Assembly: GCA_012517285.1 (NCBI GenBank)
Contig: JAAYVG010000012.1
Location: 1 to 64,000, forward strand
Direction of reading: 5' to 3'
DNA length: 64,000 nucleotides
From: Elusimicrobiota bacterium
Lineage (GTDB): Bacteria; Elusimicrobiota; Elusimicrobia; Elusimicrobiales; UBA9959
The notes below the pieces were generated by a model. That model did no database searches, was not told where the DNA came from, and was given only the letters and a program-made list of their open reading frames with translations. The position numbers and the translations under genes were made by a program. How positions within the stretch are numbered: position 1 is the stretch's first letter; every line of letters begins with the position of its first letter. Of this stretch, positions 10,312 to 20,477 are shown in pieces.

Positions 10312-10968
10312 ATGGATTTTTTAATAAAAGCTGTTGATATAGCACTCCATTTGGATAAGTACCTTGAAATAATTATATTGTCATACTCCAGCTGGGTTTA
10401 TATAATGGTTTTTTTCATTATATTTATGGAAACAGGTTTTGTTGTAACACCATTTTTCCCCGGTGATTCCCTGCTTTTTACATGTGGGGCTTTTGCTGCT
10501 ATGGGAATGCTTGGTTTCTACAAGACATTTTTTATTATACTTATAGCAGCTGTGTTAGGTGATACAGCAAACTATCATATAGGAAAATTTTTTGGTGATA
10601 AGCTCTTTGAAAAATATCCAAGAATTTTTAAAAAGGAGTATATAGAAAAGACTCACAGGTTTTATGAAAAATATGGTGCAAAGACCATAGTTATAGCAAG
10701 GTTTGTTCCGATAGTGAGAACCTTTGCCCCTTTCTTGGCCGGGGTTGGCTATATGAGCTATAAAAAATTTATAACATACAATATAACTGGGGCAGTGTTG
10801 TGGTGTCTTATAGTCTACCTTGGTGGATATTTTTTTGGTAACATACCGGTTGTTAAAAACAATTTTTCGTTTGTTGTGATATCAATAATAGTTATATCGG
10901 TTCTTCCTATGGTGGTGGAGTACTTAAGAAATATGAAGAAAACCAGAGTAGGCCCAATGTCCTATTAA
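10312..10968 (+). CDS. DedA family membrane protein
   Basis: FMETGFVVTPFFPGDSLLFTCGAFAAMG...GDTANYHIGKFFG...FYEKYGAKTIVIARFVPIVRTFAPFLAGVGYMSY is diagnostic of DedA. Confidence 0.92.
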   Translation: MDFLIKAVDIALHLDKYLEIIILSYSSWVYIMVFFIIFMETGFVVTPFFPGDSLLFTCGAFAAMGMLGFYKTFFIILIAAVLGDTANYHIGKFFGDKLFEKYPRIFKKEYIEKTHRFYEKYGAKTIVIARFVPIVRTFAPFLAGVGYMSYKKFITYNITGAVLWCLIVYLGGYFFGNIPVVKNNFSFVVISIIVISVLPMVVEYLRNMKKTRVGPMSY

Positions 10969-11030
10969 GATAATGGGCGTAAAGACTTGACAGGAAAATA
11001 TCAATCTGTTAAAACATATGTGGAGGCGAT

Positions 11031-11855
11031 ATGAAGAAAGCAATGATAGCTCTGAGTGTGCTGGTGTTCTCAGGATTTAATATTTATTGCCAGACGCCTG
11101 AAGAAATAGTAAATGATACTGTAAAAAAATTAAACTCATCCAAGTTTTCATCAGATATGAATAAATCTGCGGAGATAGATCCTAAGTTTTATACATTAAA
11201 GGAAAGTGTAAGGGTTGATATAAATGAGCTTCAAGAAACCAATGCTCCTGATTACTCAAAGATTTTTGTTGATCCTAAAAAAGGTCTTGTGGATGATACG
11301 CTTGTTGCGGTTGAAAAGATTGTTAATATAGCTGATAAGGTATGGCAGATGGTAAAGGATAACAAGCCTGTTGTGAATATAGATTCAAGATATGCTGTAG
11401 CACTGCCGAAGGGTGTAACTGCCGCAAGCGATTTAAGCAATTGGAGCAAGCCAAAGAGTTATTTGATCTCCTTTTATTTTGAGAATTTATACGGTATGGA
11501 TGTGGTGAATGTGTCTTACAAGGTGACGTATGTTTATGGCGGAAGCTATAATGGAACTGGAAAATATCTTGCAGCCGTGTGGGCTATACCTGTATCTGTT
11601 GATGTGATGTGGGGCTTTTCTTTTACCATGTCAGCACTTGTCCCTGATGCAACTGTTGTAAATATTGGAACTGATTCAAAGCCTGTTGCAGCCCTTCAAT
11701 TAAAGGTATCATGGGCAGCATCAAGTGCGTTAAAAGAAATGGATGGCACTGCTGTCTATTACATTCAGGGAGATGGATACTTTGAAGAATTGGCAAGCCC
11801 TTTCAGATCAAGAAAGACCAATATTAGCAGTTTGAACAATATAAGTTTAGATTAA
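11031..11855 (+). CDS. Secreted protein of unknown function, paralog of the following gene
   Basis: Signal peptide (MKKAMIALSVLVFSGFNIYCQ). Shares DVVNVSYKVTYVYGGSYNGTGKYLAAV..PVSVDVMWGF...VPDATVVNIGTDSKPVAALQ...YYIQGDGYFEELASPF with 11866..12702. Confidence 0.8.
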   Translation: MKKAMIALSVLVFSGFNIYCQTPEEIVNDTVKKLNSSKFSSDMNKSAEIDPKFYTLKESVRVDINELQETNAPDYSKIFVDPKKGLVDDTLVAVEKIVNIADKVWQMVKDNKPVVNIDSRYAVALPKGVTAASDLSNWSKPKSYLISFYFENLYGMDVVNVSYKVTYVYGGSYNGTGKYLAAVWAIPVSVDVMWGFSFTMSALVPDATVVNIGTDSKPVAALQLKVSWAASSALKEMDGTAVYYIQGDGYFEELASPFRSRKTNISSLNNISLD

Positions 11856-11865
11856 GGAGGAATAG

Positions 11866-12702
11866 ATGAAAAAAACATTATTAACTGTTGCGATGCTTTC
11901 AATCTGCGCTGCTGGGGTAATGGCGCAGGGAAGCGGTGATTATTCTATAGATGAGTCAAGCATAAGGATAGAGGTTATAAATGATAATGCTGCTGTAAAG
12001 AAGGGTGGAATTCCGTTAAATCCGGTTCCAGCACCCGCTGACCTACCAAAACCACCTGAGGTAACTCCTCCACCTCCACCTTCAAGCCCTTCAATAGGCA
12101 CTGGTAGTTATGCAGATGGTTTGAATAATGTCAATGCTACGCTTGATACAATAGATAAAATAATCAATCTGGCTCAAAAGGTATGGGATATAATAAAAGA
12201 GAATCAGCCTGTGGTTGATATAAGTGTCAACTATGCAAATGCTGTTCCATATGGACTATCGCACTGGACACAGCTTCAGGGATGGTCAAGGCCTGCCACA
12301 AAGAAGTATTCATTTTTTGCAAAAAACAAGATGGGAACAGATGTGGTTAAGGTTACATATCAGGTAACATATACATATGGTGGAAACTTGAATGGTAAGG
12401 GAAAGTTTTTAACAGGTGTTGCAATAGAACCTATAAATGTTGAAACAGCTTGGGGATACAAGGTAAACCTCAAGGCAGAGGTTCCTGATTCAACAATAGC
12501 AAACGTTGGCACAAGCGATGACCCAATTGCTGCTATGCAGGTTCAGCTTAAATGGATCATCCACACTCCTTTACAGGATACCCAGCAGAAAGCTATATAC
12601 TATGTTCAGGGAGATGGCTTGATACAGGAGATAGGAACTCCTTTTAAGGGAGAGGATGGAGCTAAGAAAGCGATTGATAGAATGAGTTCTGAGAAGTTTT
12701 AA
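11866..12702 (+). CDS. Secreted protein of unknown function, paralog of the preceding gene, Pro-rich linker
   Basis: Signal peptide, PVPAPADLPKPPEVTPPPPPSSPS linker, then the same C-terminal domain as 11031..11855; RBS AGGAGG. Confidence 0.8.
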   Translation: MKKTLLTVAMLSICAAGVMAQGSGDYSIDESSIRIEVINDNAAVKKGGIPLNPVPAPADLPKPPEVTPPPPPSSPSIGTGSYADGLNNVNATLDTIDKIINLAQKVWDIIKENQPVVDISVNYANAVPYGLSHWTQLQGWSRPATKKYSFFAKNKMGTDVVKVTYQVTYTYGGNLNGKGKFLTGVAIEPINVETAWGYKVNLKAEVPDSTIANVGTSDDPIAAMQVQLKWIIHTPLQDTQQKAIYYVQGDGLIQEIGTPFKGEDGAKKAIDRMSSEKF

Positions 12703-12727
12703 TCGCTGTCAGCGAATTGTAAAAATT

Positions 12728-12758
12728 AGCAGGGGCTTTTAATAGCCCCTGCTTTTTT
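12728..12758 (+). terminator. Rho-independent terminator
   Basis: AGCAGGGGCT-tttaat-AGCCCCTGCT followed by TTTTTT. Confidence 0.9.
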
Positions 12759-12882
12759 GTTAGTCTTTTGTTATCAAACTCTGGATTAAAAGGCCCTTGA
12801 CAATTTTTAAATATGTAATAGAATATATTCATATAGTATTGATATTAGAAGAATGTTTTTTGTTATGAAATCAGGAGGAAAG

Positions 12883-13749
12883 ATGATAAAGATAATTTTA
12901 GGATTATTTATGCTGCAGTCATCGCTCTTTTCAGCAGAGCTTGATGGGGATCTCTCAAGCTTCAAGAAAAGCTCTGTTAATCTTCCAACTCCAAGTGTTT
13001 CTTCAGATGAGAATTACTCATCAAAGGATGTGGAGATATTTATGGAACAACTTTCAAATCTCTTTGGCCACAGAGAGAAAGCGGTTGAAAAAACTTTTAC
13101 CAAATCAAAGGCACCATCATCTCTTATTTATAAAATAGATTTAAAGCCTGTAAAGGACAAATATCTTTACAACGGATTGACATTTAAAACAACAAAGGGT
13201 TCCGTTGTTTATTTGAGCATAACAATGTCTTCAAACTGTCCAGGCAACAAATCAAGCTGTAAGGATAGCGATAAATTTCTTTTATCTTTTATATCAAATG
13301 GCAATGCAAGCTTTGTTCCTATAATGGATATAATAAATGTGAGCATATTTATGCATGGTTCAAAGACATTAAAAATAGATGGTGATAGCTATACAGCAAA
13401 GGTTTATGGCAATGTGAGCAATATAAATAAAAGCTCTATAGAGGTTACAGGTCCACAGGGTAAGGTTATAAATAAAACGCTTGGTGATGTTATGGGCATG
13501 TTTTCAAATTTTGGTGTTAGTATGACACTTTCAAAGAAATATAATGTTATTTATGGTAAAAAGGTAGTATGCAACAGTTCCTGCAGTTTCAGCTCTGATA
13601 ATATGGCTCTTATGGTTGAGGAACCTTTGACAGCTGACTCATCATACTACGTTATGGAAGAAAACAAGTTAGGAAGCTTTACATACGAAAGTATAGGGAA
13701 TCAGTATGTCTTTTCATTAAACGATGGAATATTTACTGTAAAAAAATAA
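12883..13749 (+). CDS. Secreted hypothetical protein
   Basis: Start at ATG 12883 after AGGAGG; signal peptide MIKIILGLFMLQSSLFSA. Confidence 0.75.
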   Translation: MIKIILGLFMLQSSLFSAELDGDLSSFKKSSVNLPTPSVSSDENYSSKDVEIFMEQLSNLFGHREKAVEKTFTKSKAPSSLIYKIDLKPVKDKYLYNGLTFKTTKGSVVYLSITMSSNCPGNKSSCKDSDKFLLSFISNGNASFVPIMDIINVSIFMHGSKTLKIDGDSYTAKVYGNVSNINKSSIEVTGPQGKVINKTLGDVMGMFSNFGVSMTLSKKYNVIYGKKVVCNSSCSFSSDNMALMVEEPLTADSSYYVMEENKLGSFTYESIGNQYVFSLNDGIFTVKK

Positions 13750-13770
13750 TATTGTTTCTTTGCTATATTT

Positions 13771-14030
13771 AGGTGGCATCGAAAAAGCCTAACGGTAAAG
13801 GTTTAGGACAATGTAACTGCAGGTTAAGGTTAAGATTAAGTCTAAGATTAAGATTGAGGTTAAGAAGAAAACGACAAATCCCCACAAACCAACCACGGTT
13901 ACAGTTTTTTTGTTCTTCCTAAACAACGAGATAACGAGATGACTAAATAACTAATTTGCTTTTCTGCTTTCTGTTTTCTGTCATCTGACTTCTGACATCT
14001 GTTTCCATTAAACAACCAAATAACTAAATT
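13771..14030. repeat. TIR-type non-coding element, copy B (inverted relative to copy D); right end decayed
   Basis: Starts AGGTGGCATCGAAAAAGCCTAACGG; the interior is near-identical to the reverse complement of 28134..28389, including (GGTTAA)n-like DNA and TTCTGCTTTCTGTTTTCTGTCATCTGACTTCTGACATCTG. Confidence 0.8.
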
Positions 14031-14107
14031 TCCTTTATCAAGATTTTGCGTAATTATGTTATAACATATCTTTGTTTTAAATAGATAAAATAAGTAAAAT
14101 ATTTATT

Positions 14108-14638
14108 ATGCATAAAAATCTGAGTGAAATATTAATTACAAAGGAACAGATTGATAAAAGGGTTAAAGAGCTTGCTGCTGAGATATCTTTGGACTATCAA
14201 GGCAAGGATATTGTTTTTATCGGTGTGCTAAAGGGCTGCTTCTTGTTTCTTTCAGATCTCGTAAAAAATGTCAGACTAAACACCAATATAGATTTTATGA
14301 TGATATCTTCATATGAGGGCAAACAGTCAACTGGTATTGTGAGGATACTTCTTGATCTAAAAAATTCTATAGATGGTAGAGATGTGATTGTGGTTGAGGA
14401 TATAGTTGACACAGGTCTTACTATAAATTATCTCTTAAAGGCACTTAAAACGAGAAAGCCTAAATCTATTGAGGTTTGTTCTCTATTAAACAAACCAACA
14501 TGTAGAAAGGTTAATGTTAACATTAAATACAGAGGTTTTGATATACCCGATAAATTTGTTGTCGGTTATGGACTTGACTACAATGAGTATTACAGAAATC
14601 TTCCCTATGTGGGAGTCCTAAAAGATGAGGTGATATGA
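14108..14638 (+). CDS. hpt: Hypoxanthine phosphoribosyltransferase
   Basis: VIVVEDIVDTGLTINYLL PRPP-binding motif; KGCFLFLSDL; VVGYGLDYNEYYRNLPYVGVL. Confidence 0.95.
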   Translation: MHKNLSEILITKEQIDKRVKELAAEISLDYQGKDIVFIGVLKGCFLFLSDLVKNVRLNTNIDFMMISSYEGKQSTGIVRILLDLKNSIDGRDVIVVEDIVDTGLTINYLLKALKTRKPKSIEVCSLLNKPTCRKVNVNIKYRGFDIPDKFVVGYGLDYNEYYRNLPYVGVLKDEVI

Positions 14639-16440
14639 AGAAGAAAAATGGATTGAAACAGGTAATTCTATGGTTGTTGGTTTTCATTTTTATAGCAGGT
14701 ATATATAACAGTCTTAGTGTTATGAACACAGAAAAGGATATACCTTACTCCTATTTTAAAGCAAAGCTAAAAAATAAGGAGGTTAAAAAGGTCTCTATAG
14801 CTCCTGATATGATAAGGGGTGAGATGATAGAGAACAACAAGACGGTCAGGTTTAAAACCATACCCCTTAGTGATCCTGATCTGATAAAGGATATGGAGCA
14901 AGCCTCCGTTGATAATTTTTCAGGTGTTCCAGACAGAAGCTGGGTAACGACACTGCTTTTTAACATTGGCTGGATTCTCATCTTTATACTTGCATGGTGG
15001 TTTATATTTTACAGACAGGCAAATATGGCAGGCAAACAGGCTATGAGTTTTGCAAAATCGAAGGCAAGGCAGATTGATAACAAGAAGAAAAAGATTACTT
15101 TTAAAGACGTTGCAGGCTGCGAAGAGGCTAAGGAAGAACTGATTGATATAGTTGATTATCTTAAAAATCCTGATAAGTATAAAACCCTCGGTGGGACACT
15201 GCCAAAGGGGGTGTTGCTCTACGGTGCACCTGGCACAGGCAAAACACTTCTTGCAAAGGCCGTTGCAGGTGAAGCCGGGGTGGAGTTCTTTAGCTCGAGT
15301 GGATCTGAATTTGTTGAGATGTTTGTTGGTGTTGGTGCGGCAAGGGTAAGGGATCTCTTTGAAAGAGCGAAAAAAAGTGCCCCTGCCATAATATTTGTTG
15401 ATGAGCTTGATGCTGTTGGAAGACACAGATTTTCTGGTATTGGTGGTGGGCATGATGAGAGAGAACAAACATTAAATCAGCTCCTTATAGAGTTAGATGG
15501 CTTTGAAACGAAGGAGGGCATAATATTAATAGCGGCAACAAACAGACCTGATGTTCTTGATCCTGCGCTGTTGAGGCCTGGAAGATTTGATAGAAGGGTT
15601 AATGTTCCTGTTCCAGATATAAAGGGAAGGCTTGAAATATTGAAGGTCCATTCATCAAAGATAAAGATGGATGAGAGTGTTGACCTTAATATAATAGCTC
15701 AGAGAACCCCAGGCTTTGTTGGAGCTGACCTTGCAAATGTTGTCAATGAGGCAGCAATAATAGCAGCTAAAAATAACAAGGAAAAGACAGAGTTTATAGA
15801 TTTTGAGGAAGCAATAGAGAAAACTATAGCCGGTCCTCAGAGAAAGAGCAGGGTTATATCAGAAAAGGAAAAAAGAATTGTTGCATATCATGAGGCAGGC
15901 CATGCGCTTGTAGCTAAACTGCTTAAGGACGTTGATCCTGTTCATAAAATATCAATAATTCCAAGGGGCCCCGCTCTCGGTTATACATTGCAGCTTCCCT
16001 TAGAGGATAAGTATCTTACTTCTAAATCTGAGATAATATCAAAGCTTTCAATATTTCTTGCTGGAAGGGCAAGTGAGGAGGTGGTCTTTGGTGAGATAAC
16101 AACAGGTGCTGGTGATGATCTTTCAAAGGCTACAAACTATGCCCAGAAGATGGTTATGGAGTTCGGAATGAGTGAAAAGATAGGTCCTGTATCTTTAAAA
16201 AAGGATGATAATGAAGTCTTTCTTGGCAGGGATATAGTAAAACAGCACACATATTCAGATGAAACTGCAAAGAGCATAGACGATGAGATAAAAAGAATAA
16301 TCAACGATTGCTATTACAAAGCTAAAAACATACTTATTGAGAACAAACAGATCTTGGATAAAGTTGTTGCTGTTTTAATGGATAAGGAGACAATAAGTGG
16401 GGAAGAGCTTGATCTGATAATAAATAATGCAAATAGTTAA
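14635..16440 (+). CDS. ftsH: ATP-dependent zinc metalloprotease FtsH
   Basis: Walker [23 protein letters not shown] zinc site; ATGA overlap with hpt. Confidence 0.98.
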   Translation: MKKKNGLKQVILWLLVFIFIAGIYNSLSVMNTEKDIPYSYFKAKLKNKEVKKVSIAPDMIRGEMIENNKTVRFKTIPLSDPDLIKDMEQASVDNFSGVPDRSWVTTLLFNIGWILIFILAWWFIFYRQANMAGKQAMSFAKSKARQIDNKKKKITFKDVAGCEEAKEELIDIVDYLKNPDKYKTLGGTLPKGVLLYGAPGTGKTLLAKAVAGEAGVEFFSSSGSEFVEMFVGVGAARVRDLFERAKKSAPAIIFVDELDAVGRHRFSGIGGGHDEREQTLNQLLIELDGFETKEGIILIAATNRPDVLDPALLRPGRFDRRVNVPVPDIKGRLEILKVHSSKIKMDESVDLNIIAQRTPGFVGADLANVVNEAAIIAAKNNKEKTEFIDFEEAIEKTIAGPQRKSRVISEKEKRIVAYHEAGHALVAKLLKDVDPVHKISIIPRGPALGYTLQLPLEDKYLTSKSEIISKLSIFLAGRASEEVVFGEITTGAGDDLSKATNYAQKMVMEFGMSEKIGPVSLKKDDNEVFLGRDIVKQHTYSDETAKSIDDEIKRIINDCYYKAKNILIENKQILDKVVAVLMDKETISGEELDLIINNANS

Positions 16441-16449
16441 GTAAGGGGG

Positions 16450-17238
16450 ATGATGGTAAGGACAGCAGCCTTTTATTTCAAAGAAGCAATAGATATATTT
16501 ATTGTATATTATATAATATACAGGCTTATTCTTATTCTTAAAGGGACAAAGGCTCTTCATATACTTGGTGGTGTGTTCCTTTTAGCATTTATAACCTTTC
16601 TTTCAAAGCTTGCAGGGCTTGATGCAACATTCTGGCTACTCCAGCAGTTCTGGCTGGCAGGAATATTTTTGCTCATAGTTGTTTTTCAGCCCGAGATAAG
16701 AAACACTCTTGCAAATTTAGGGACAAATCCTCTCGGAAGAATAATTGTTCCTTCAGAGTTTAGATTCATATCAGAGGTAATGGATGCTGTAAGAGTTGCA
16801 ATGACTGAGAAGATGGGGATGCTAATTGTTCTTGAACAGGATATGGGGTTGAGAGAATATATAGAGAGTGGTGTGGTCTTAAATGCTGAGGTATCAAAGG
16901 AGCTTCTTCTCACAGTTTTTCATCACAACACACCATTGCACGATGGTGCTGTGATCATATCAGGGAGCAGACTCATCGCAGCAGCATGCCAGCTACCGCT
17001 TACTGAAAGACAGGATATGTCAAAGATACTCGGTATGAGACATCGTTCTGCTGTCGGTATAACAGAGATAACAGATTCTATTGCCATAGTTGTTTCTGAG
17101 GAAACAGGAAACCTTTCAGTGGCAAGGAATGGAAGTCTTATGATGAAGGCAAACTGTGATGATATTGAAAAGGAGTTGATAAGCCTCTATAAATCAAAGG
17201 CACAGAAAACTGTGTTCAGGAAAACAAACAGGGTATGA
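16450..17238 (+). CDS. cdaA: Diadenylate cyclase, CdaA type (c-di-AMP synthase)
   Basis: TM N-terminus plus DisA_N domain: HDGAVIISGSRLIAAACQLPLT and MRHRSAVGITEITDSIAIVVSEETGNLSVARNG. Confidence 0.95.
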   Translation: MMVRTAAFYFKEAIDIFIVYYIIYRLILILKGTKALHILGGVFLLAFITFLSKLAGLDATFWLLQQFWLAGIFLLIVVFQPEIRNTLANLGTNPLGRIIVPSEFRFISEVMDAVRVAMTEKMGMLIVLEQDMGLREYIESGVVLNAEVSKELLLTVFHHNTPLHDGAVIISGSRLIAAACQLPLTERQDMSKILGMRHRSAVGITEITDSIAIVVSEETGNLSVARNGSLMMKANCDDIEKELISLYKSKAQKTVFRKTNRV

Positions 17239-17321
17239 AAAAGATTTTTACTGACAACTGGCAGATAAAGCTTATTTCAATAGCAATAGCTCTTATAATA
17301 TGGTATCTTTCAAAAAAATGA
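17235..17321 (+). CDS. 28-aa single-TM ORF resembling the N-terminus of CdaR/YbbR
   Basis: MKKIFTDNWQIKLISIAIALIIWYLSKK*; ATG overlaps the cdaA TGA (ATGA) and the next gene's ATG follows its TGA by 1 nt. Not in the supplied ORF list. Confidence 0.6.
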   Translation: MKKIFTDNWQIKLISIAIALIIWYLSKK

Positions 17322-17322
17322 T

Positions 17323-17982
17323 ATGAAGTATTTTTTGATATTTCTCACAATTATAACAATGTGGCTCGTGGCCATAAATTCACCTTATTTTTTTATAAAT
17401 AAAAAATATTCTTGTGAAAATTTTATAATCCATTATTCTAATGAAAGGGACCTTAAAAATTTATGTTCTGCTCTTTCTTATGTGGCTGAAAAAACAGGTA
17501 TGATTGATAGGGATGATAAGCTTGATATATATCTCACCAACTCTAAGAGAGTCTATTATGTTCTTTCTTATTTTGGCAGAAAAAATTTTTATGTTAACTT
17601 TATAAACAACTACATACTTCTTTCTCCTGTTGATTTCAACAATCCCAATTTTTTGAATAACGGCGATTTGAATTTTAATGAGGAAATAGCAAAGGCTATT
17701 ATTTCATTAAAGCTGCTCAAAACTCATCAGAAGCTTGATTACCTTGGGATAAGCAGGTGGAAGATTGATGGCTATGCAAAATACAGACTCTCTGAAATTC
17801 AGGAGTTCAGTGAGCGTGATATATGCGAGAAAAGATCAGGTGATAAATATATTGGTTATGAGAATATGATTGTAACAAGATATATATTTGATGATAAGAG
17901 ATACAGCAAATCTGATTTTTTTGACAGCAATATATCCTATGATTTTTATCTTGATGAGGTTAAGAGTAAATACTGTAGATGA
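17323..17982 (+). CDS. Hypothetical membrane-anchored/secreted protein
   Basis: ORF with N-terminal TM, tightly packed in the cdaA operon. Confidence 0.7.
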   Translation: MKYFLIFLTIITMWLVAINSPYFFINKKYSCENFIIHYSNERDLKNLCSALSYVAEKTGMIDRDDKLDIYLTNSKRVYYVLSYFGRKNFYVNFINNYILLSPVDFNNPNFLNNGDLNFNEEIAKAIISLKLLKTHQKLDYLGISRWKIDGYAKYRLSEIQEFSERDICEKRSGDKYIGYENMIVTRYIFDDKRYSKSDFFDSNISYDFYLDEVKSKYCR

Positions 17983-17992
17983 GGAGGATTGT

Positions 17993-19186
17993 ATGAATAA
18001 AAAACAGATAGAAAACTATGCAGATGTTTTGATATGGGGACTTAAAACCGCTCATAAAAAACTTAAGAAGTATGACTCTGTGCTTGTGAGATGTGACCTC
18101 AATGGCCTTGCGCTTGGAGAGGTGGTTTATAGGAAATTGATTCAGCAAAGATATAATGTCATATTCAGAATGATGTCCACGCCGACTATGGAAAGAGATT
18201 TCTATATGTTCAGTGATTTGAATCAAAGAAAATTTGTTCAATCAGGAGAAAAGGAATTTTATGAGAGTCTTAATGGCAATATTTATATAAATGCTCCAGA
18301 ATCACTCACTCATTTAAAAGACATAGATCCAAAAAAGCAGACTGAGGTTGCAGTGGCCAGAAAGTTTTTAAGAGAGATAACAAACAGAAGGGAGTCATCC
18401 GGTGTTTATGGATGGACACTCTGCACATATCCAACAGAGGAGTTAGCAAAACAGGCCAAGCTTTCTTTTAAGGATTATGAAAATCAGATAATAAAAGCCT
18501 GTTTTTTAAACGATGCATCACCTGTTAAGAGATGGAGTGAGGTTTTTAAAAGTATTGAAAAAATAAAGAGATGGCTTAATTCATTAAAAATAGATGAGAT
18601 TTATATAACCTCAAAGAATATGGATCTTACGGTGAAATTGGGTGAGAAGAGAAAATTCATGGGGGGTAGCGGTCATAATATCCCTTCATTTGAAATATTT
18701 ACATCACCTGATTGTCGCTATACAAAGGGTATATACTTTGCTAACCTTCCAACATATAGGGGTGGTAATTATATAGAAAATATAAGACTTGAATTTAAAG
18801 ATGGTAAGGCTGTTAAAATAATTGCAGGGAAGGGAATGGATTACCTTGTAAAAACTATGAACACTGATGATGGAGCAAAAAGAATCGGTGAGTTCTCACT
18901 TACAGATGTAAGGTTTTCAAGGATTGATAGATTTATGGCTGATATACTCTTTGATGAAAATTACGGTGGTAGGTATGGAAACTGTCATATAGCGATAGGT
19001 TCGTCATATGATGATACCTATGATGGAGAGCCATCAAAACTTACAGCAGATATAAGAAAAAATTTGGGGTTTAATGATTCTGCCATACACTGGGACCTGA
19101 TAAACTCAGAGGACAAGATTGTTAAGGCAAAACTTCTCAATGGAAAATTAGTAACAATTTATGAGAATGGGATGTTTAAATATTGA
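17993..19186 (+). CDS. Aminopeptidase, M29 family
   Basis: Real start at ATG 17993 (GAGGAGG upstream); GSGHNIPSFEIFTSPD..TKGIYFANLPTYRGG and GNCHIAIGSSYDDTYDGEPS, M29-type. Confidence 0.8.
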   Translation: MNKKQIENYADVLIWGLKTAHKKLKKYDSVLVRCDLNGLALGEVVYRKLIQQRYNVIFRMMSTPTMERDFYMFSDLNQRKFVQSGEKEFYESLNGNIYINAPESLTHLKDIDPKKQTEVAVARKFLREITNRRESSGVYGWTLCTYPTEELAKQAKLSFKDYENQIIKACFLNDASPVKRWSEVFKSIEKIKRWLNSLKIDEIYITSKNMDLTVKLGEKRKFMGGSGHNIPSFEIFTSPDCRYTKGIYFANLPTYRGGNYIENIRLEFKDGKAVKIIAGKGMDYLVKTMNTDDGAKRIGEFSLTDVRFSRIDRFMADILFDENYGGRYGNCHIAIGSSYDDTYDGEPSKLTADIRKNLGFNDSAIHWDLINSEDKIVKAKLLNGKLVTIYENGMFKY

Positions 19187-19332
19187 TTGCTTCTCTCATA
19201 GATTAATGTTTCAAAAAATGTAAAATGTTATTAGATGAGTTTTTATAAGCTGTAATCCTTAAATATTATGAGTCAAAACAATTAAAATATTTAAGACAGA
19301 TAAAAACTTAATATTTGTTTTATGGAGGTTTT

Positions 19333-20442
19333 ATGAAAAAAATTATAAGAATATTTGCTTTTGGAGGCAATGAGGTGTCACCAGTTGGTCTGAAGGATAA
19401 GAATGGTAAGCAGGTAAACCCTGATATCCCTATGCAGTGGCAGAGAACTGCTGAAACTGTTAAGAATGTTGCAAATATATTTGAAAGACATCCTGAGGAT
19501 TATTATGTTTTAACACATGGCAATGGGCCTCAGGTTGGCAATGTTCTTTTGAGATCAGAGTATGCAAGGAATTTTTTATTTCCTCTACCACTTGATGTTT
19601 GTGTTTCTGATACTCAGGGCTCTATGGCTTATATGATAGCTCAGGTCAACAATGAGCTAAATATAAGAGGAATAGATAATATTGTTGCTGGCTTGGTCAC
19701 TCAGGTTGTTGTAAAACAGGATGATCCTGATTTTAAAAATCCATCCAAATACATCGGTCCATCATACACGAGAGAAGAGGCTGAGGAGAGAATGATAAAG
19801 GAAGGATGGATAATGAAGTGTTATAAAAAGGATAGCAGTGGTGCTGAGATATGGAGAAGGGTTGTTCCATCACCAAAGCCAATAGATATTGTTGAGATAG
19901 ATGCTATTGAAGCAATGATTGAAAAGAGAATAATACCGATAACCGTTGGTGGTGGTGGAATACCTGTAAAAGAGGTACAGCCTGAGATAATAGATGGCTT
20001 TGAAGTTTATAAGTGCAACTATGGAGTTGAATACAAAAGGGCATACAAAAGCGGTGAAAAGCCATTGAAGATGTATACAGGTGTTGAGGCTGTAATAGAC
20101 AAGGACCTTGCAAGTGCACTTTTAGGAAATATGCTTTACAACAGAGCAAAGTCAAGGGGAGAAGATGTAGAGGTTACTCTAACAATTTTTACTGGTGAGG
20201 ATGGAATAAAGATAAACTATCAAAAACCTGACCAGAAGGATATAAGAGTTATAAAAGTGGGAGAGTTAGAAAAACTATATAATGATATGCCTTCTGAGTT
20301 TCCAGCTGGAAGTATGGGACCAAAGGTTAAGGCTGTTATAGAATTTATGAAGAATGGTGGTTCGAAGGCTTATATATCAAAGACTGAGTTATTTGAGGAA
20401 ACACTGCTCGGTAAAGCCGGCACCACTGTTATACCTAATTAA
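19333..20442 (+). CDS. arcC: Carbamate kinase-like amino acid kinase
   Basis: IFAFGGNEVSP, VLTHGNGPQVGNVLLR, PIDIVEIDAIEAMIEKRIIPITVGGGGIPV, AVIDKDLASALLG, GSMGPKVKAVIEF. Confidence 0.88.
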   Translation: MKKIIRIFAFGGNEVSPVGLKDKNGKQVNPDIPMQWQRTAETVKNVANIFERHPEDYYVLTHGNGPQVGNVLLRSEYARNFLFPLPLDVCVSDTQGSMAYMIAQVNNELNIRGIDNIVAGLVTQVVVKQDDPDFKNPSKYIGPSYTREEAEERMIKEGWIMKCYKKDSSGAEIWRRVVPSPKPIDIVEIDAIEAMIEKRIIPITVGGGGIPVKEVQPEIIDGFEVYKCNYGVEYKRAYKSGEKPLKMYTGVEAVIDKDLASALLGNMLYNRAKSRGEDVEVTLTIFTGEDGIKINYQKPDQKDIRVIKVGELEKLYNDMPSEFPAGSMGPKVKAVIEFMKNGGSKAYISKTELFEETLLGKAGTTVIPN

Positions 20443-20477
20443 AAAATGGTATTGGTTTTTAAGTGGAGTAAATTTAT

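Noticed and set aside
14920-15468. 182-aa antisense ORF opposite ftsH (and many other antisense ORFs opposite rpoB, rpoC, fusA, thrC)
   Set aside because: Overlap strongly conserved genes in antisense, with no RBS or domain evidence; composition reflects the complementary codon bias.
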